Positions 44,273-53,364 of a stretch of 64,000 bases of DNA are shown here, in pieces. The translations under genes were made by a program, and so were the position numbers. The stretch is from the NCBI RefSeq assembly GCF_030296775.1, contig NZ_AP027742.1:1116001-1180000 (forward strand). Reading direction: 5' to 3'. Below the pieces are notes generated by a model that was not told where the DNA came from, did not search any database, and saw nothing but the letters and a program-made list of their open reading frames with translations. How positions within the stretch are numbered: the first letter of the stretch is position 1; each line of letters opens with the position of its first letter. This stretch comes from Claveliimonas bilis (GTDB taxonomy: Bacteria > Bacillota > Clostridia > Lachnospirales > Lachnospiraceae).

Positions 44273-45604
44273 ATGGCAGGAGTATCATTAGAAAATTGGC
44301 AGGAAAGGATCAGAGATCCGAAAATTGAGTGTATGAGCAGGGATGAAATGTCAGCCCTGCAGAGTAAAAAACTGGTAGATCTGGTGCACAGAGTATACAA
44401 TAATGTGGAATTTTACCGAAAGAAAATGGATGACCTCGGTATAGAGCCAGGGGATATCAAGGGAATTGAAGATATTGGAAAACTTCCCTTCACAACAAAG
44501 GAAGATCTGCGAGACAACTATCCATTTGGACTTCTTGCAGTTCCGCAAAAGCAGATTGCCCGTGTTCAGGGAACTTCCGGAACAACAGGTAAGCTGACCC
44601 TTGCTTCCTATACCCAGAAAGATGTCGAGGTGTGGGGAGAATGTGTAGCAAGAGCGCTGACTATGGCGGGTCTTACAGCAGAAGACCGTATCCATGTTTG
44701 CTACGGCTATGGACTTTTCACAGGAGGAATGGGACTGGACCTGGGTGCACAGGCTTTGGGAGCAATGGCAATTCCAATGTCGGCAGGAAACACACAGCGT
44801 CAGATGATGTGTATGGAAGATTTCGGCGCTACAGCATTTGCCTGCACGCCGTCCTATGCTGTTTATCTTGCAGAGTCTATTCAGGAGGCAGGCCTTGTAG
44901 ATCATATGCAGTTGAAAGCTGGTATTCACGGCGCTGAGCCATGGACAGAAGAGATGAGAAAAAAGATAGAGGATATTCTCCATATCAACTGCTTTGATAT
45001 TTATGGCCTGTGTGAGATTACCGGACCGGGTGTTGCGCTGGATTGCATCCACCATGAAGGTCTTCATGTATATGAGGATCATTTCTATCCGGAAATACTC
45101 AATCCGTCAACTCAAGAACCATGTGCAGATGGAGAGACAGGGGAACTTGTATTTACAACACTTTCCAAAGAAGGAATGCCTCTGCTTCGGTACCGCACGA
45201 AAGATCTTACAAGTATTGATCACAGTACCTGCAAATGCGGCAGAACACTGCCGAGGATCAGCAAGTTTACAGGACGTACTGATGATATGAAAGTTATCCG
45301 CGGTGTCAACGTATTCCCGACTCAGGTTGAAACGGCACTTCTGTCTATGGGCGGCGGAGTAGCTCCTCACTATCTGATGATCGTTGACCGGGAAAATAAT
45401 ATGGATGTTCTGACTGTCATGGTAGAGGTAGATGAACGGTACTTCTCCGATGAGATCCGGAAGCTGGATGAACTGAAAAATAAAGTCGGCGCAGTTTTGA
45501 AGCAGGCGCTGGGAGTGTCTGTACGGGTGAAACTGGTTGAACCTAAGACGATCCAGAGAAGCGAAGGCAAAGCCAAACGTGTGATTGACAACAGGCAGAT
45601 GTAA
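44273..45604 (+). CDS. paaK: Phenylacetate-CoA ligase family enzyme 2
   Basis: The 443-residue ligase resembles the first paaK product in length and motifs: GTSGTTGKLTLASYT, YRTKDLTSI and GRTDDMKVIRGVNVFPTQVE. The two proteins differ throughout, so they may prefer different aryl-acetates (for example indole- versus phenylacetate), which is inference. The start at 44273 follows ATAGGAG. An ACT protein lies on each side. Confidence 0.93.
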   Translation: MAGVSLENWQERIRDPKIECMSRDEMSALQSKKLVDLVHRVYNNVEFYRKKMDDLGIEPGDIKGIEDIGKLPFTTKEDLRDNYPFGLLAVPQKQIARVQGTSGTTGKLTLASYTQKDVEVWGECVARALTMAGLTAEDRIHVCYGYGLFTGGMGLDLGAQALGAMAIPMSAGNTQRQMMCMEDFGATAFACTPSYAVYLAESIQEAGLVDHMQLKAGIHGAEPWTEEMRKKIEDILHINCFDIYGLCEITGPGVALDCIHHEGLHVYEDHFYPEILNPSTQEPCADGETGELVFTTLSKEGMPLLRYRTKDLTSIDHSTCKCGRTLPRISKFTGRTDDMKVIRGVNVFPTQVETALLSMGGGVAPHYLMIVDRENNMDVLTVMVEVDERYFSDEIRKLDELKNKVGAVLKQALGVSVRVKLVEPKTIQRSEGKAKRVIDNRQM

Positions 45605-45620
45605 GAAGGAGGGGAATATC

Positions 45621-46064
45621 ATGGGTATTAGTAATACAGTACAACAGTTATCAGTATTTCTGGAGAACAGAGAAGGGCGTCTGGACGAAGTGCTTGACAC
45701 ACTGGCAAAAGGCGGTGTCAATATTGTGGCCTTAAGTCTTGCAGACACTTCTGAATATGGTATGCTCCGTATGATCGTATCAGAACCTCATAAAGGAAGA
45801 GCAGTTCTGAAAGAAGCAGGCATTACAGCAATGCTTACAGATGTGGTTGCTCTTAGAGTACCGCATGCAACAGGCTCTTTGAGCAGGGCAATGCATCAGC
45901 TGGTCGATGGCGAAGTCAATATTGAGTATATGTATGCCTTCGCAAATGGAAGTGATGCGGCTGCAGTTTTAAAAAGCGATGATCCGGGAAGAGTGATAGA
46001 TATTTTGAAAGGCAGCGGATTTGATGTATATACTGCCGATGAGGCTTACCGGGCAAATGTTTAG
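45621..46064 (+). CDS. Double ACT-domain protein 2
   Basis: The 147-residue protein repeats the design of the first ACT protein (QLSVFLENREGRLDEVLDTL, then ALRVPHATGSLSRAMHQLVD). It is the last gene of the operon, 16 bases after paaK2, with AGAAGGAGGGG before it. Two ligases, each followed by an ACT protein, suggests paired enzyme and regulator units. Confidence 0.88.
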   Translation: MGISNTVQQLSVFLENREGRLDEVLDTLAKGGVNIVALSLADTSEYGMLRMIVSEPHKGRAVLKEAGITAMLTDVVALRVPHATGSLSRAMHQLVDGEVNIEYMYAFANGSDAAAVLKSDDPGRVIDILKGSGFDVYTADEAYRANV

Positions 46065-46090
46065 TAAAAGAATCGAAAAATAATCAGTAA

Positions 46091-46122
46091 ATGAGACTGT
46101 GTATATGCACAGTCTCATTTTA
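46091..46122 (+). terminator. Terminator of the aryl-pyruvate operon
   Basis: ATGAGACTGTG (46091-46101) pairs perfectly with CACAGTCTCAT (46108-46118), followed by TTTATC. It lies 27 bases after the last ACT gene. Confidence 0.85.
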
Positions 46123-46206
46123 TCTGTGAAGGATACTTTGAGGGGACTGGAGAGTGATAAAAGGGAGGCCTGATGTTAAGATTGTGCGAAGAATGAGGTG
46201 AGCGGT

Positions 46207-46251
46207 TTGACGGCAAGTGTAAAATCCGATATAATTACTAACATGGTTAGT
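46207..46251 (+). promoter_or_regulatory. Promoter with MarR operator
   Basis: TTGACG (46207-46212) and TATAAT (46230-46235) are 17 bases apart. Directly after lies a palindrome ACTAAC-ATG-GTTAGT (46237-46251) covering the transcription start. A MarR protein bound there would block its own promoter. Confidence 0.75.
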
Positions 46252-46271
46252 AAAATGAAAGGTGATTTTGT

Positions 46272-46712
46272 ATGTGTTTTGACAAATTGGCAGAGGAATT
46301 TATTGATACAGAAATGGTATTGTGTCATATTCCGGAAAATCAGCAGCTGATTAAAGCAATACATGGGGAAATGTTTGTACTGGGATATCTGTCTGAGCAT
46401 GGAAAACGCGCCTATCCTAAGGAGTTAAGTAAAGCGCTGGATGTCAGTACAGCAAGAATTGCCAGGATGCTGAACCATATGGAGGAGAAAGGACTTATTG
46501 TACGCCAGGTGGACGGACAGGATATGAGACAGAAGATCGTCATTCTTACAGAGAAGGGAGATTCTTTGAGTGTGATACAACATAAGGAAGCAGTCGAGGC
46601 GGCCAGAAGGATTCTGGAAAGACTTGGCTTTGAGGATGCCTGCGAATTTCTCCGGATACAACGAAAAATGATTGACAGCATTGCGTGGGAAGTAACGCAG
46701 ATGCAGCAATAA
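46272..46712 (+). CDS. MarR-family transcriptional regulator
   Basis: The 146-residue protein has the winged helix-turn-helix of MarR repressors: AYPKELSKALDVSTARIARM, LNHMEEKGLIVRQVDGQDMR, and ILTEKGDSL. It probably represses itself and the DUF1538/PII-like genes that follow, through the palindrome in its promoter. The next gene begins 19 bases after its stop. Confidence 0.9.
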   Translation: MCFDKLAEEFIDTEMVLCHIPENQQLIKAIHGEMFVLGYLSEHGKRAYPKELSKALDVSTARIARMLNHMEEKGLIVRQVDGQDMRQKIVILTEKGDSLSVIQHKEAVEAARRILERLGFEDACEFLRIQRKMIDSIAWEVTQMQQ

Positions 46713-46731
46713 AGTAGAAAGGGGCAGTTTT

Positions 46732-48309
46732 TTGAGCAAAAGCAATCTATCACACACAGAAGCAAAGTTTCACAGGATAGAATTGAAACAAAATTTGAAA
46801 GAGAAATGTAAAGAAGCAGTAAGTGCAGTTGTGCCAATTATGGTTATCGTGCTGTTACTGTGCTTTTCAATCGCGCCTATGTCACCCAGTATTATGCTGG
46901 AGTACATAATAGGGGCAGTGATGCTGGTCATCGGAATGATGTTCTTTACACTGGGGGCAGAGATGGCGATGACCCCCATGGGGGAGCGGGTCGGCAGCAG
47001 TATGACCAGATCAAAAAAGCTTTGGATCATGGTGGTTCTGGGATTTGTTCTGGGCTTTATTATTACGATATCCGAACCGGATCTTCAGGTTTTGGCAGAG
47101 CAGGTACCATCGGTGCCGAACATGGTCATTGTCATAGCAGTAGCAGTTGGAGTGGGGATTTTTCTTGTGGTAGCTCTGCTGCGTATTTTGTTTTCTGTTC
47201 CGCTGCCGCCTCTTCTGGTGGTATTCTATGCGGTAGTTTTCGGGCTTGCACTTTTTACTCCAAAGGAATTTCTTGCAGTGGCTTTTGATTCCGGAGGTGT
47301 AACCACGGGACCAATGACAGTCCCGTTTATTATGGCCCTTGGTATCGGTATTTCTTCTATACGAAGCGATAAGCATGCGGCAGACGACAGCTTTGGGTTG
47401 GTGGCTCTTTGTTCTATCGGCCCTATTCTTGCGGTTCTTCTTTTAGGTATGATTTACCAGTCTGACGGAGGATATTACACAGCCAGCAGAATTACGGAGG
47501 TAGGGGATTCTGTGAAATTGGGTCAGTTATTTCTCCATGCTTTGCCGGAGTATTTTCAGGAAATTGCAGTTTCCTTACTTCCTATAGTAGTATTTTTTGG
47601 GCTTTTTCAAATTTTTTCTCTGCGACTCAAAAAAAGATCGCTCATTAAAATTCTTGTAGGTCTTTTTTATACTTATATTGGCCTTGTACTATTTCTTACA
47701 GGAGTAAATGTAGGATTTATGCCGGCCGGAAATTATTTGGGACAGCTTATAGCGCAGCTTCCATATCGCTGGATCATTATCCCCATTGGTATGTTGATCG
47801 GATATTTCATTGTTATTGCTGAGCCGGCCGTCTATGTACTGACGAAACAGGTAGAGGAGCTGACGGACGGGGCAATATCGGGAAATGCGATGAAGACAGG
47901 GCTTTCTATTAGTGTTGCGGTTTCTGTAGGGCTTGCCATGCTGAGAGTTCTCACGGGAATCTCTATCTTCTATCTCCTTGTACCCGGTTATGCGGCGGCG
48001 ATTTTGTTATCTTTCTTTGTCCCGAAAATTTTTACAGCTATTGCTTTTGACTCGGGTGGTGTGGCATCAGGCCCTATGACAGCGACGTTTTTGCTGCCCT
48101 TTGCTATCGGGGCATGTACATCTGTAGGCGGGGATGTGGTAACAGATGCATTTGGTGTAGTTGCTATGGTGGCTATGACACCATTGATTACTATACAGGT
48201 AATGGGGTTGATCTATAAGCTGCAGGGAAAGAGTACGGAAGGATTGTCAGAGATGGAGCCTGCGCTTGGTCTGGATGCCCTTCCGGATGATGCAATCATC
48301 GAATTATAG
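46732..48309 (+). CDS. DUF1538 membrane protein (putative transporter)
   Basis: The 525-residue protein has about 12-14 transmembrane segments in two related halves, each containing a copy of the mark AFDSGGV(T/A)(T/S)GPMT (near 185 and 442), which defines DUF1538. The halves suggest an internal duplication as in many transporters; the substrate is unknown. The start codon is TTG at 46732, 8 bases after AAAGGGG. It is followed by a double PII-like gene, which suggests gating by a small nucleotide or metabolite. Confidence 0.85.
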   Translation: MSKSNLSHTEAKFHRIELKQNLKEKCKEAVSAVVPIMVIVLLLCFSIAPMSPSIMLEYIIGAVMLVIGMMFFTLGAEMAMTPMGERVGSSMTRSKKLWIMVVLGFVLGFIITISEPDLQVLAEQVPSVPNMVIVIAVAVGVGIFLVVALLRILFSVPLPPLLVVFYAVVFGLALFTPKEFLAVAFDSGGVTTGPMTVPFIMALGIGISSIRSDKHAADDSFGLVALCSIGPILAVLLLGMIYQSDGGYYTASRITEVGDSVKLGQLFLHALPEYFQEIAVSLLPIVVFFGLFQIFSLRLKKRSLIKILVGLFYTYIGLVLFLTGVNVGFMPAGNYLGQLIAQLPYRWIIIPIGMLIGYFIVIAEPAVYVLTKQVEELTDGAISGNAMKTGLSISVAVSVGLAMLRVLTGISIFYLLVPGYAAAILLSFFVPKIFTAIAFDSGGVASGPMTATFLLPFAIGACTSVGGDVVTDAFGVVAMVAMTPLITIQVMGLIYKLQGKSTEGLSEMEPALGLDALPDDAIIEL

Positions 48310-48337
48310 ATGAAAAATGGCAAAGGGAGATATGTGT

Positions 48338-49024
48338 ATGAGTGAAGTATTTATGATGGTAACGATTACAGATCGAAAGCGGGCACCGGAATTTCTGGAA
48401 TTTTATAAAGAAAATAAGGCAGAGGTCAGTATTGTTACCTTAGGAAAAGGTACGGCCAATGATGAGGTGCTGGATTATCTGGGACTGGAAGTGGCAGAAA
48501 AAACCGTGATTTTAAGTATAGTGACGGACAGTGTATGGAAAATGCTGAAAAGAGGTCTGCAAAGAGAACTTCAGATTGATGTGCCGGGAGTAGGGATTGC
48601 ATTTATTGTTCCGGTAAGCAGTATTGGCGGAAAACGAGAACTGATGTTTTTAACAGAGAATCAGGATTTTGAGAAAGGTGAGGAGACAATATTGAAAGAG
48701 ACCACACATGAATTGCTTGTTGTGATTGCAAATCAGGGATATAACGAGATGGTAATGGATGCGGCGAGAAAAGCGGGGGCGGCAGGAGGCACTGTGCTTC
48801 ATGCCAAAGGCGTAGGCATGAAGCGGGCAGAAAAGTTTCTGGGAGTTTCTCTGGTATCGGAGAAGGAGCTTGTTCTGATTGTTACAAAGACAGAACAAAA
48901 AAATGAAATTATGAGGGCGATTATGAAAGAGGCAGGAATGGAGACAAAAGCTAAATCACTTGTTTTCTCGCTGCCTGTAACGAGCACAGCAGGGTTAAGA
49001 CTGATAGAGGAAGAGGAAGAATAG
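48338..49024 (+). CDS. Double PII-like signalling protein
   Basis: The 228-residue protein contains two GlnB/PII-like domains. The second is easier to see (ELLVVIANQGYNEMVMDAAR, GAAGGTVLHAKG, KELVLIVTKTEQKNEIM), resembling the T-loop and nucleotide-binding core of PII. The first half is more divergent. It probably controls the DUF1538 membrane protein encoded just upstream, as PII proteins control ammonium and carbon transporters. ATG 48338 is chosen for spacing from AAAGGGAG. Confidence 0.8.
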   Translation: MSEVFMMVTITDRKRAPEFLEFYKENKAEVSIVTLGKGTANDEVLDYLGLEVAEKTVILSIVTDSVWKMLKRGLQRELQIDVPGVGIAFIVPVSSIGGKRELMFLTENQDFEKGEETILKETTHELLVVIANQGYNEMVMDAARKAGAAGGTVLHAKGVGMKRAEKFLGVSLVSEKELVLIVTKTEQKNEIMRAIMKEAGMETKAKSLVFSLPVTSTAGLRLIEEEEE

Positions 49025-49035
49025 AAATATAAAAA

Positions 49036-49068
49036 TACCGGGACAGTATGCTGTCCCGGTGCCTTTTT
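49036..49068 (+). terminator. Terminator of the MarR-DUF1538-PII operon
   Basis: ACCGGGACAG pairs perfectly with CTGTCCCGGT around TATG, followed by GCCTTTTT. It is 15 bases after the stop. Confidence 0.88.
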
Positions 49069-49164
49069 AATCGCATTCGCATGTATTGCTTTTAAATATC
49101 TAAATCGGAATTGCTATTTATAATAAATAAAAGGTACATCTTACTCTCGATTAATTTTTAACCA

Positions 49165-49365
49165 CTAAAGCTTTACTACATTGACAGCCTGTGGTCCTTT
49201 TGCGCCTTCGGTCACCTCAAATTCTACCGCCTGGCCTTCTTCCAATGATTTAAAACCATCCATGACAAGTCCGGAATAATGAACGAATACGTCATTTCCT
49301 GATTCATCGGAGATAAATCCATAGCCCTTCTGGTTGTTAAACCATTTCACAGTACCTTTGTTCAT
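49165..49365 (-). CDS. csp: Cold-shock protein, CspA family
   Basis: The 66-residue protein has the RNA-binding motifs KGYGFI and DVFVHYS of the cold-shock domain. It binds single-stranded RNA and prevents unwanted folding. ATG 49365 follows a GGAGG site on the minus strand. The divergent gene starts 224 bases away, so the csp leader could be long, as is usual for this family. Confidence 0.95.
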   Translation of the reverse strand: MNKGTVKWFNNQKGYGFISDESGNDVFVHYSGLVMDGFKSLEEGQAVEFEVTEGAKGPQAVNVVKL

Positions 49366-49507
49366 TGTACTACCTCCATAAAATAATAAAAAAATAAATT
49401 GGAATATGTGCAATCTACAGAATTGTCTGGAAATTGTACTCTCTAACACTAACATATATCAGAGGAAAAGTCAATGGAGACAGGCCGGAGTTTCCAAAGA
49501 TTTTACC

Positions 49508-49536
49508 TTGTCTATACGAAAATTATCCTTTATAAT
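49508..49536 (+). promoter_or_regulatory. Promoter of the PurF-like gene
   Basis: TTGTCT (49508-49513) and TATAAT (49531-49536) are spaced by 17 bases and lie 54 bases before the ATG at 49590. Confidence 0.7.
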
Positions 49537-49589
49537 AGACACGTATTTACAGGAGAACTGATTTTTATAATAAGGAGGCAGAAAATCAC

Positions 49590-51002
49590 ATGGGCGGTTT
49601 TTTTGGTGTTGCATCAAAGAAAGATTGTATATTGGAATTGTTTTACGGAGTGGATTACCATTCACATTTGGGAACAAGACGCGGAGGAATGGCGGCTCAC
49701 GGAGAGGGGGGCTTTTGCAGAGCGATACATAATATTGAAAATTCTCCATTTCGTACAAAGTTTGAGCGGGATGTGGAAGAGATGGAAGGAAATCTGGGAA
49801 TAGGCTGTATTTCAGATTATGAGCCGCAGCCGCTTCTGATCCAGTCCCATCTTGGAAGTTTTGCCATCACTACGGTAGGAAAGATCAACAATCTGGACGA
49901 GCTTTTGAGAAAGGCTTATGAGGACGGACATTCTCATTTTCAGGAAATGAGCGGAGGGCAGATCAACGCTACAGAACTGGTGGCCTCTCTGATCTGCAGG
50001 AAGGCTTCCTTTGTGGAAGGAATACGGTACGCACAGGATATGATAGACGGGTCCCTTACGCTTATGCTGATGACAAAAGACGGCCTGTATGCGGCAAGAG
50101 ACAAATATGGAAGAACGCCTGTTGTGGTAGGAAAGAAAGAAGATGGATACTGTGTGTCCTTTGAAAGCTTTGCTTATATTAACCTTGGATATACAGATTA
50201 CAAGGAACTGGGACCGGCGGAAATTGTTTATATTACGCCGGAGCATGTGGAGACAGTGGCGCAGCCCGGAGAAAAAATGAGGATTTGTTCTTTCTTGTGG
50301 GTATACTACGGCTATCCGACTTCTTCCTATGAGGGAGTCAATGTGGAAGCGATGCGTTACAAGTGCGGAAGCATGTTGGCAAAACGCGACGGAGACAGTG
50401 TGCATCCGGATATTGTTGCGGGAGTGCCGGATTCCGGCATTGCTCATGCAGTTGGATATTCCAACGAATCGGGAATCCCTTATGCAAGGCCTTTTATTAA
50501 ATATACCCCCACATGGCCGAGATCTTTCATGCCCCAGAATCAGAGCCAGAGAAATCTGATCGCCCGCATGAAACTGATTCCGGTAAAGGAGCTGATCGTG
50601 GATAAGAAACTGCTTTTGATCGACGATTCCATTGTACGCGGTACCCAGTTAAGAGAAACTACAGAATTTCTTTATAAGAGTGGGGCAAAGGAAGTGCATG
50701 TCCGCCCTGCATGTCCGCCGCTTGTGTACGGGTGTAAATATCTGAATTTCTCCCGTTCCAAATCAGATATGGAACTGATCACAAGAAGGATGATCCGGGA
50801 TATGGAGGGAGAGGACTGTTCCGATCAGGTGTTGGAAGAGTATACAGATCCGGACAGCTGCCGCTATGCAAAAATGATTGAGGCAATACGGAAGCAGCAG
50901 AATTTTACAACACTTCGCTATCATAGGCTGGATGATCTGATTGCTTCTATTGGAATAGAACCCTGCAAACTCTGTACCTATTGCTTTAATGGGAAAGAAT
51001 AG
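49590..51002 (+). CDS. Amidophosphoribosyltransferase (PurF) paralogue without the catalytic cysteine
   Basis: The 470-residue protein has the fold of PurF: SHLGTRRGG, the PRPP-binding motif LLIDDSIVRGTQLRET (near 342), and cysteine patterns CPP-x5-C and CKLCTYC that could hold a 4Fe-4S cluster. True PurF has an N-terminal cysteine nucleophile right after the start methionine or a short propeptide; here the sequence is MGGFFGVAS, with glycine in that place. The glutaminase should be dead, so the enzyme may use ammonia, sense PRPP, or have another role. No purine genes are adjacent. Confidence 0.85.
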   Translation: MGGFFGVASKKDCILELFYGVDYHSHLGTRRGGMAAHGEGGFCRAIHNIENSPFRTKFERDVEEMEGNLGIGCISDYEPQPLLIQSHLGSFAITTVGKINNLDELLRKAYEDGHSHFQEMSGGQINATELVASLICRKASFVEGIRYAQDMIDGSLTLMLMTKDGLYAARDKYGRTPVVVGKKEDGYCVSFESFAYINLGYTDYKELGPAEIVYITPEHVETVAQPGEKMRICSFLWVYYGYPTSSYEGVNVEAMRYKCGSMLAKRDGDSVHPDIVAGVPDSGIAHAVGYSNESGIPYARPFIKYTPTWPRSFMPQNQSQRNLIARMKLIPVKELIVDKKLLLIDDSIVRGTQLRETTEFLYKSGAKEVHVRPACPPLVYGCKYLNFSRSKSDMELITRRMIRDMEGEDCSDQVLEEYTDPDSCRYAKMIEAIRKQQNFTTLRYHRLDDLIASIGIEPCKLCTYCFNGKE

Positions 51003-51005
51003 TCT

Positions 51006-51455
51006 ATGAAGATATCTACAAAAGGAATTTATGCACTGGAGATCGTGGCGGATCTGGCAGTGCATACCGGCAATGGAAAGCTGGAGAGTCTGGGAAATGT
51101 TGCGCAGAGGAGAGCACTGTCGGAAAAGTACCTGGAACGGATTGTAAAGTCTCTGAAGGCTGCAGGAATTGTGGAAAGCACACGGGGAGCACATGGGGGA
51201 TATGCCCTTAAGTGCTCCCCGGATCAAATTTATGTAAAAGACGTGCTGAATGCTGTGGAAGGATCTCTGGCACCGGTCGAATGTCTGACCCGCCCGGCAG
51301 ACTGCCAGATAGATTGTGATGTCTGTCCTACAAGGGGGACATGGCAGCAGATATGGGACTGCATCCTGGACGTGACTGCAAAAGTGCGTATTTCAGATAT
51401 TATGAAAGAAATGGAAAAGATGAAAAAAGATATTGACAGTCAGGAAAAAGCATAG
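51006..51455 (+). CDS. Rrf2-family regulator with cysteine cluster (IscR-like)
   Basis: The 149-residue protein has the Rrf2 winged helix (MKISTKGIYALEIVADLAVH, AHGGYALKCSPDQI) and a cysteine cluster, ECLTRPADCQIDCDVC, at about 96-111, of the kind that binds a 2Fe-2S cluster in IscR and NsrR. It begins 3 bases after the PurF-like stop and probably shares its transcript. A second Rrf2 gene follows. Confidence 0.9.
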   Translation: MKISTKGIYALEIVADLAVHTGNGKLESLGNVAQRRALSEKYLERIVKSLKAAGIVESTRGAHGGYALKCSPDQIYVKDVLNAVEGSLAPVECLTRPADCQIDCDVCPTRGTWQQIWDCILDVTAKVRISDIMKEMEKMKKDIDSQEKA

Positions 51456-51483
51456 TATAACTTAAAACATATAATATATATAA

Positions 51484-51497
51484 GTTTAGTAGGAATA
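51484..51497. promoter_or_regulatory. Rrf2/CymR-type operator half, upstream of second Rrf2 gene
   Basis: GTTTAGTAGGAATA lies just before the second Rrf2 gene. Its core TTTAGTAGGA recurs in inverse in front of metY (51984-51993). The shared motif suggests one regulator for both. Confidence 0.6.
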
Positions 51498-51528
51498 AAA
51501 GGCGAAAGATATAAGGAGCAAAAGAAAT

Positions 51529-51963
51529 ATGAAAGTTTCAACAAAGGGAAGATACGGTCTTCGCGCTCTTGTAGACCTGACTGTCAGTACGATAGATGCG
51601 CCTATTCCTCTGGCGGATATTGCCGGGAGACAGAATATTTCCCTCAATTATCTGGAGCAGGTATTTGGCCAGCTAAGAAGGGCAGGAATCGTAAGAAGCA
51701 TCAAAGGATCAGGCGGAGGATATCGGTTGGCGAAAGATGCCCGACAAATTACAGTAAAAGAAGTTTTGGAAGCTTTGGAAGGCCCTTTTTCTATTGCGGA
51801 AGATTCCGGGAATCCGGCAGACCCTCTGCAAAGAGCGATACGTCATCTTGTATGGGATGAGATCGATCGGCAGGTCAACAGCCTTTTGGAAGAAAAGACT
51901 CTGGATGATCTGGCAAAAGAATATGAGAAGTCCCGGCAGGACGGAATGATGTATTATATTTGA
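51529..51963 (+). CDS. Rrf2-family regulator, CymR-like
   Basis: The 144-residue protein has the same winged helix as its neighbour (MKVSTKGRYGLRALVDLTVS, GSGGGYRLAKDARQI) but no cysteines in the linker region, as in CymR, the repressor of cysteine metabolism in Bacillus and Staphylococcus. Its position directly before metY- and cysK-type genes supports that role. CymR works in a complex with CysK, and a CysK-type gene is two genes downstream. Confidence 0.88.
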   Translation: MKVSTKGRYGLRALVDLTVSTIDAPIPLADIAGRQNISLNYLEQVFGQLRRAGIVRSIKGSGGGYRLAKDARQITVKEVLEALEGPFSIAEDSGNPADPLQRAIRHLVWDEIDRQVNSLLEEKTLDDLAKEYEKSRQDGMMYYI

Positions 51964-51983
51964 AATTTTTATTTACGTATAAA

Positions 51984-52003
51984 TCCTACTAAATTGATAT
52001 AAT
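51984..52003 (+). promoter_or_regulatory. metY promoter with CymR-type operator
   Basis: TCCTACTAAAT (51984-51994) is the inverse of the motif before the second Rrf2 gene and lies immediately ahead of the -10 box TATAAT (51998-52003), so a bound regulator would block polymerase. Confidence 0.6.
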
Positions 52004-52063
52004 ATGTTATAAATACAGTGGTCCGAAAATTTGTATCAGACACAGACAAAAGGAGAAGACAAC

Positions 52064-53353
52064 ATGAGAAAAGACTATCGTTTTGAAACATTGCAGCTTC
52101 ATGCAGGACAGGAACAGCCGGATCCCGCCAGTGACGCGAGAGCAGTACCTATTTACCAGACAACTTCCTATGTGTTTCGCAGCTGTCAGCATGCGGAGGA
52201 TCGGTTTGCTCTGAAAGAACCTGGAAACATTTATGGAAGACTGACGAACTCGACACAGGACGTGTTTGAACAGAGAATGGCGGCTCTGGAAGGGGGAACA
52301 GCAGCCCTGGCGACGGCGTCAGGCGCGGCCGCAGTTACCTATACCTTTCAGAATCTGACCAGAGCAGGGGATCACATTGTAGCCAGCAAATACATATATG
52401 GAGGAACCTACAATCTTCTGGAACATACACTTCCTTCCCAGGGAGTGACGGCAACTTTTGTAGATCCCGATGAAGAAAGATCCTGGGAGGCAGCCATCCG
52501 GGAAAATACGAAGGCGCTTTTTGTGGAAACAATTGGAAATCCCAATGCGAATCTGGTGGATATGGAAAAGATTGCCGAGATCGCTCACAGACACGGGATC
52601 GTGCTTGTGGTGGACAGTACCTTTGCCACCCCCTATCTCTATCGCCCTTTTGAACACGGAGCAGATATCGTGATACATTCTGCGACAAAGTTTATTGGAG
52701 GACATGGGACAGCAATTGGCGGAGTGATCATAGAAGGAGGCAGATTTGACTGGAAAGCGTCCGGAAAGTATCCTGCACTGACCCAGCCGGATCCAAGCTA
52801 TCACGGAGTTATATTTGCAGACGCTGCAAAAAATGCGCCTTTTGTTACAAGGATCCGGGCGGTTCTTTTAAGAGATACCGGAGCAACGGTAGCCCCTCTT
52901 CATGCATTTTTATTTTTGCAGGGACTGGAAACATTGTCTCTTAGAGTGGAAAGACATGTGGAAAACACCCGTAAGGTGGTAGAGTATTTAAGCAGCCATC
53001 CGCAGATTGAAAGAGTCAATCATCCTTCTCTTCCGGACAATCCCTATCATGAACTTTATAAAAGAGATTTTCCAAGAGGGGGAGCGTCTATTTTTACCTT
53101 TGAAGTAAAAGGAAGCGAGGAGGAAACCCGGCAGTTTATCGACAGTCTGGAGATCTTTTCCCTTCTTGCCAATGTGGCGGATGTGAAATCTTTAGTGATC
53201 CACCCGGCAAGCACCACTCATTCACAGATGACGGAAGAAGAGCTGAAAAATTCAGGAATTAAAAGAAATACTGTCCGTGTCTCCATTGGAACAGAGCATA
53301 TTGATGACATTTTGGATGACTTGGGACAGGCGCTTCGTATATTAAGCAAATAA
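52064..53353 (+). CDS. metY: O-acetylhomoserine aminocarboxypropyltransferase (MetY-type)
   Basis: The 429-residue PLP enzyme shows [49 protein letters not shown], and the PLP lysine in [17 protein letters not shown]. The family forms homocysteine from O-acetylhomoserine and sulfide. AAAGGAG precedes ATG 52064. It is the first structural gene of the sulfur operon under the Rrf2-type operator; cysK follows after 11 bases. Confidence 0.93.
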   Translation: MRKDYRFETLQLHAGQEQPDPASDARAVPIYQTTSYVFRSCQHAEDRFALKEPGNIYGRLTNSTQDVFEQRMAALEGGTAALATASGAAAVTYTFQNLTRAGDHIVASKYIYGGTYNLLEHTLPSQGVTATFVDPDEERSWEAAIRENTKALFVETIGNPNANLVDMEKIAEIAHRHGIVLVVDSTFATPYLYRPFEHGADIVIHSATKFIGGHGTAIGGVIIEGGRFDWKASGKYPALTQPDPSYHGVIFADAAKNAPFVTRIRAVLLRDTGATVAPLHAFLFLQGLETLSLRVERHVENTRKVVEYLSSHPQIERVNHPSLPDNPYHELYKRDFPRGGASIFTFEVKGSEEETRQFIDSLEIFSLLANVADVKSLVIHPASTTHSQMTEEELKNSGIKRNTVRVSIGTEHIDDILDDLGQALRILSK

Positions 53354-53364
53354 GAATAGATAAT

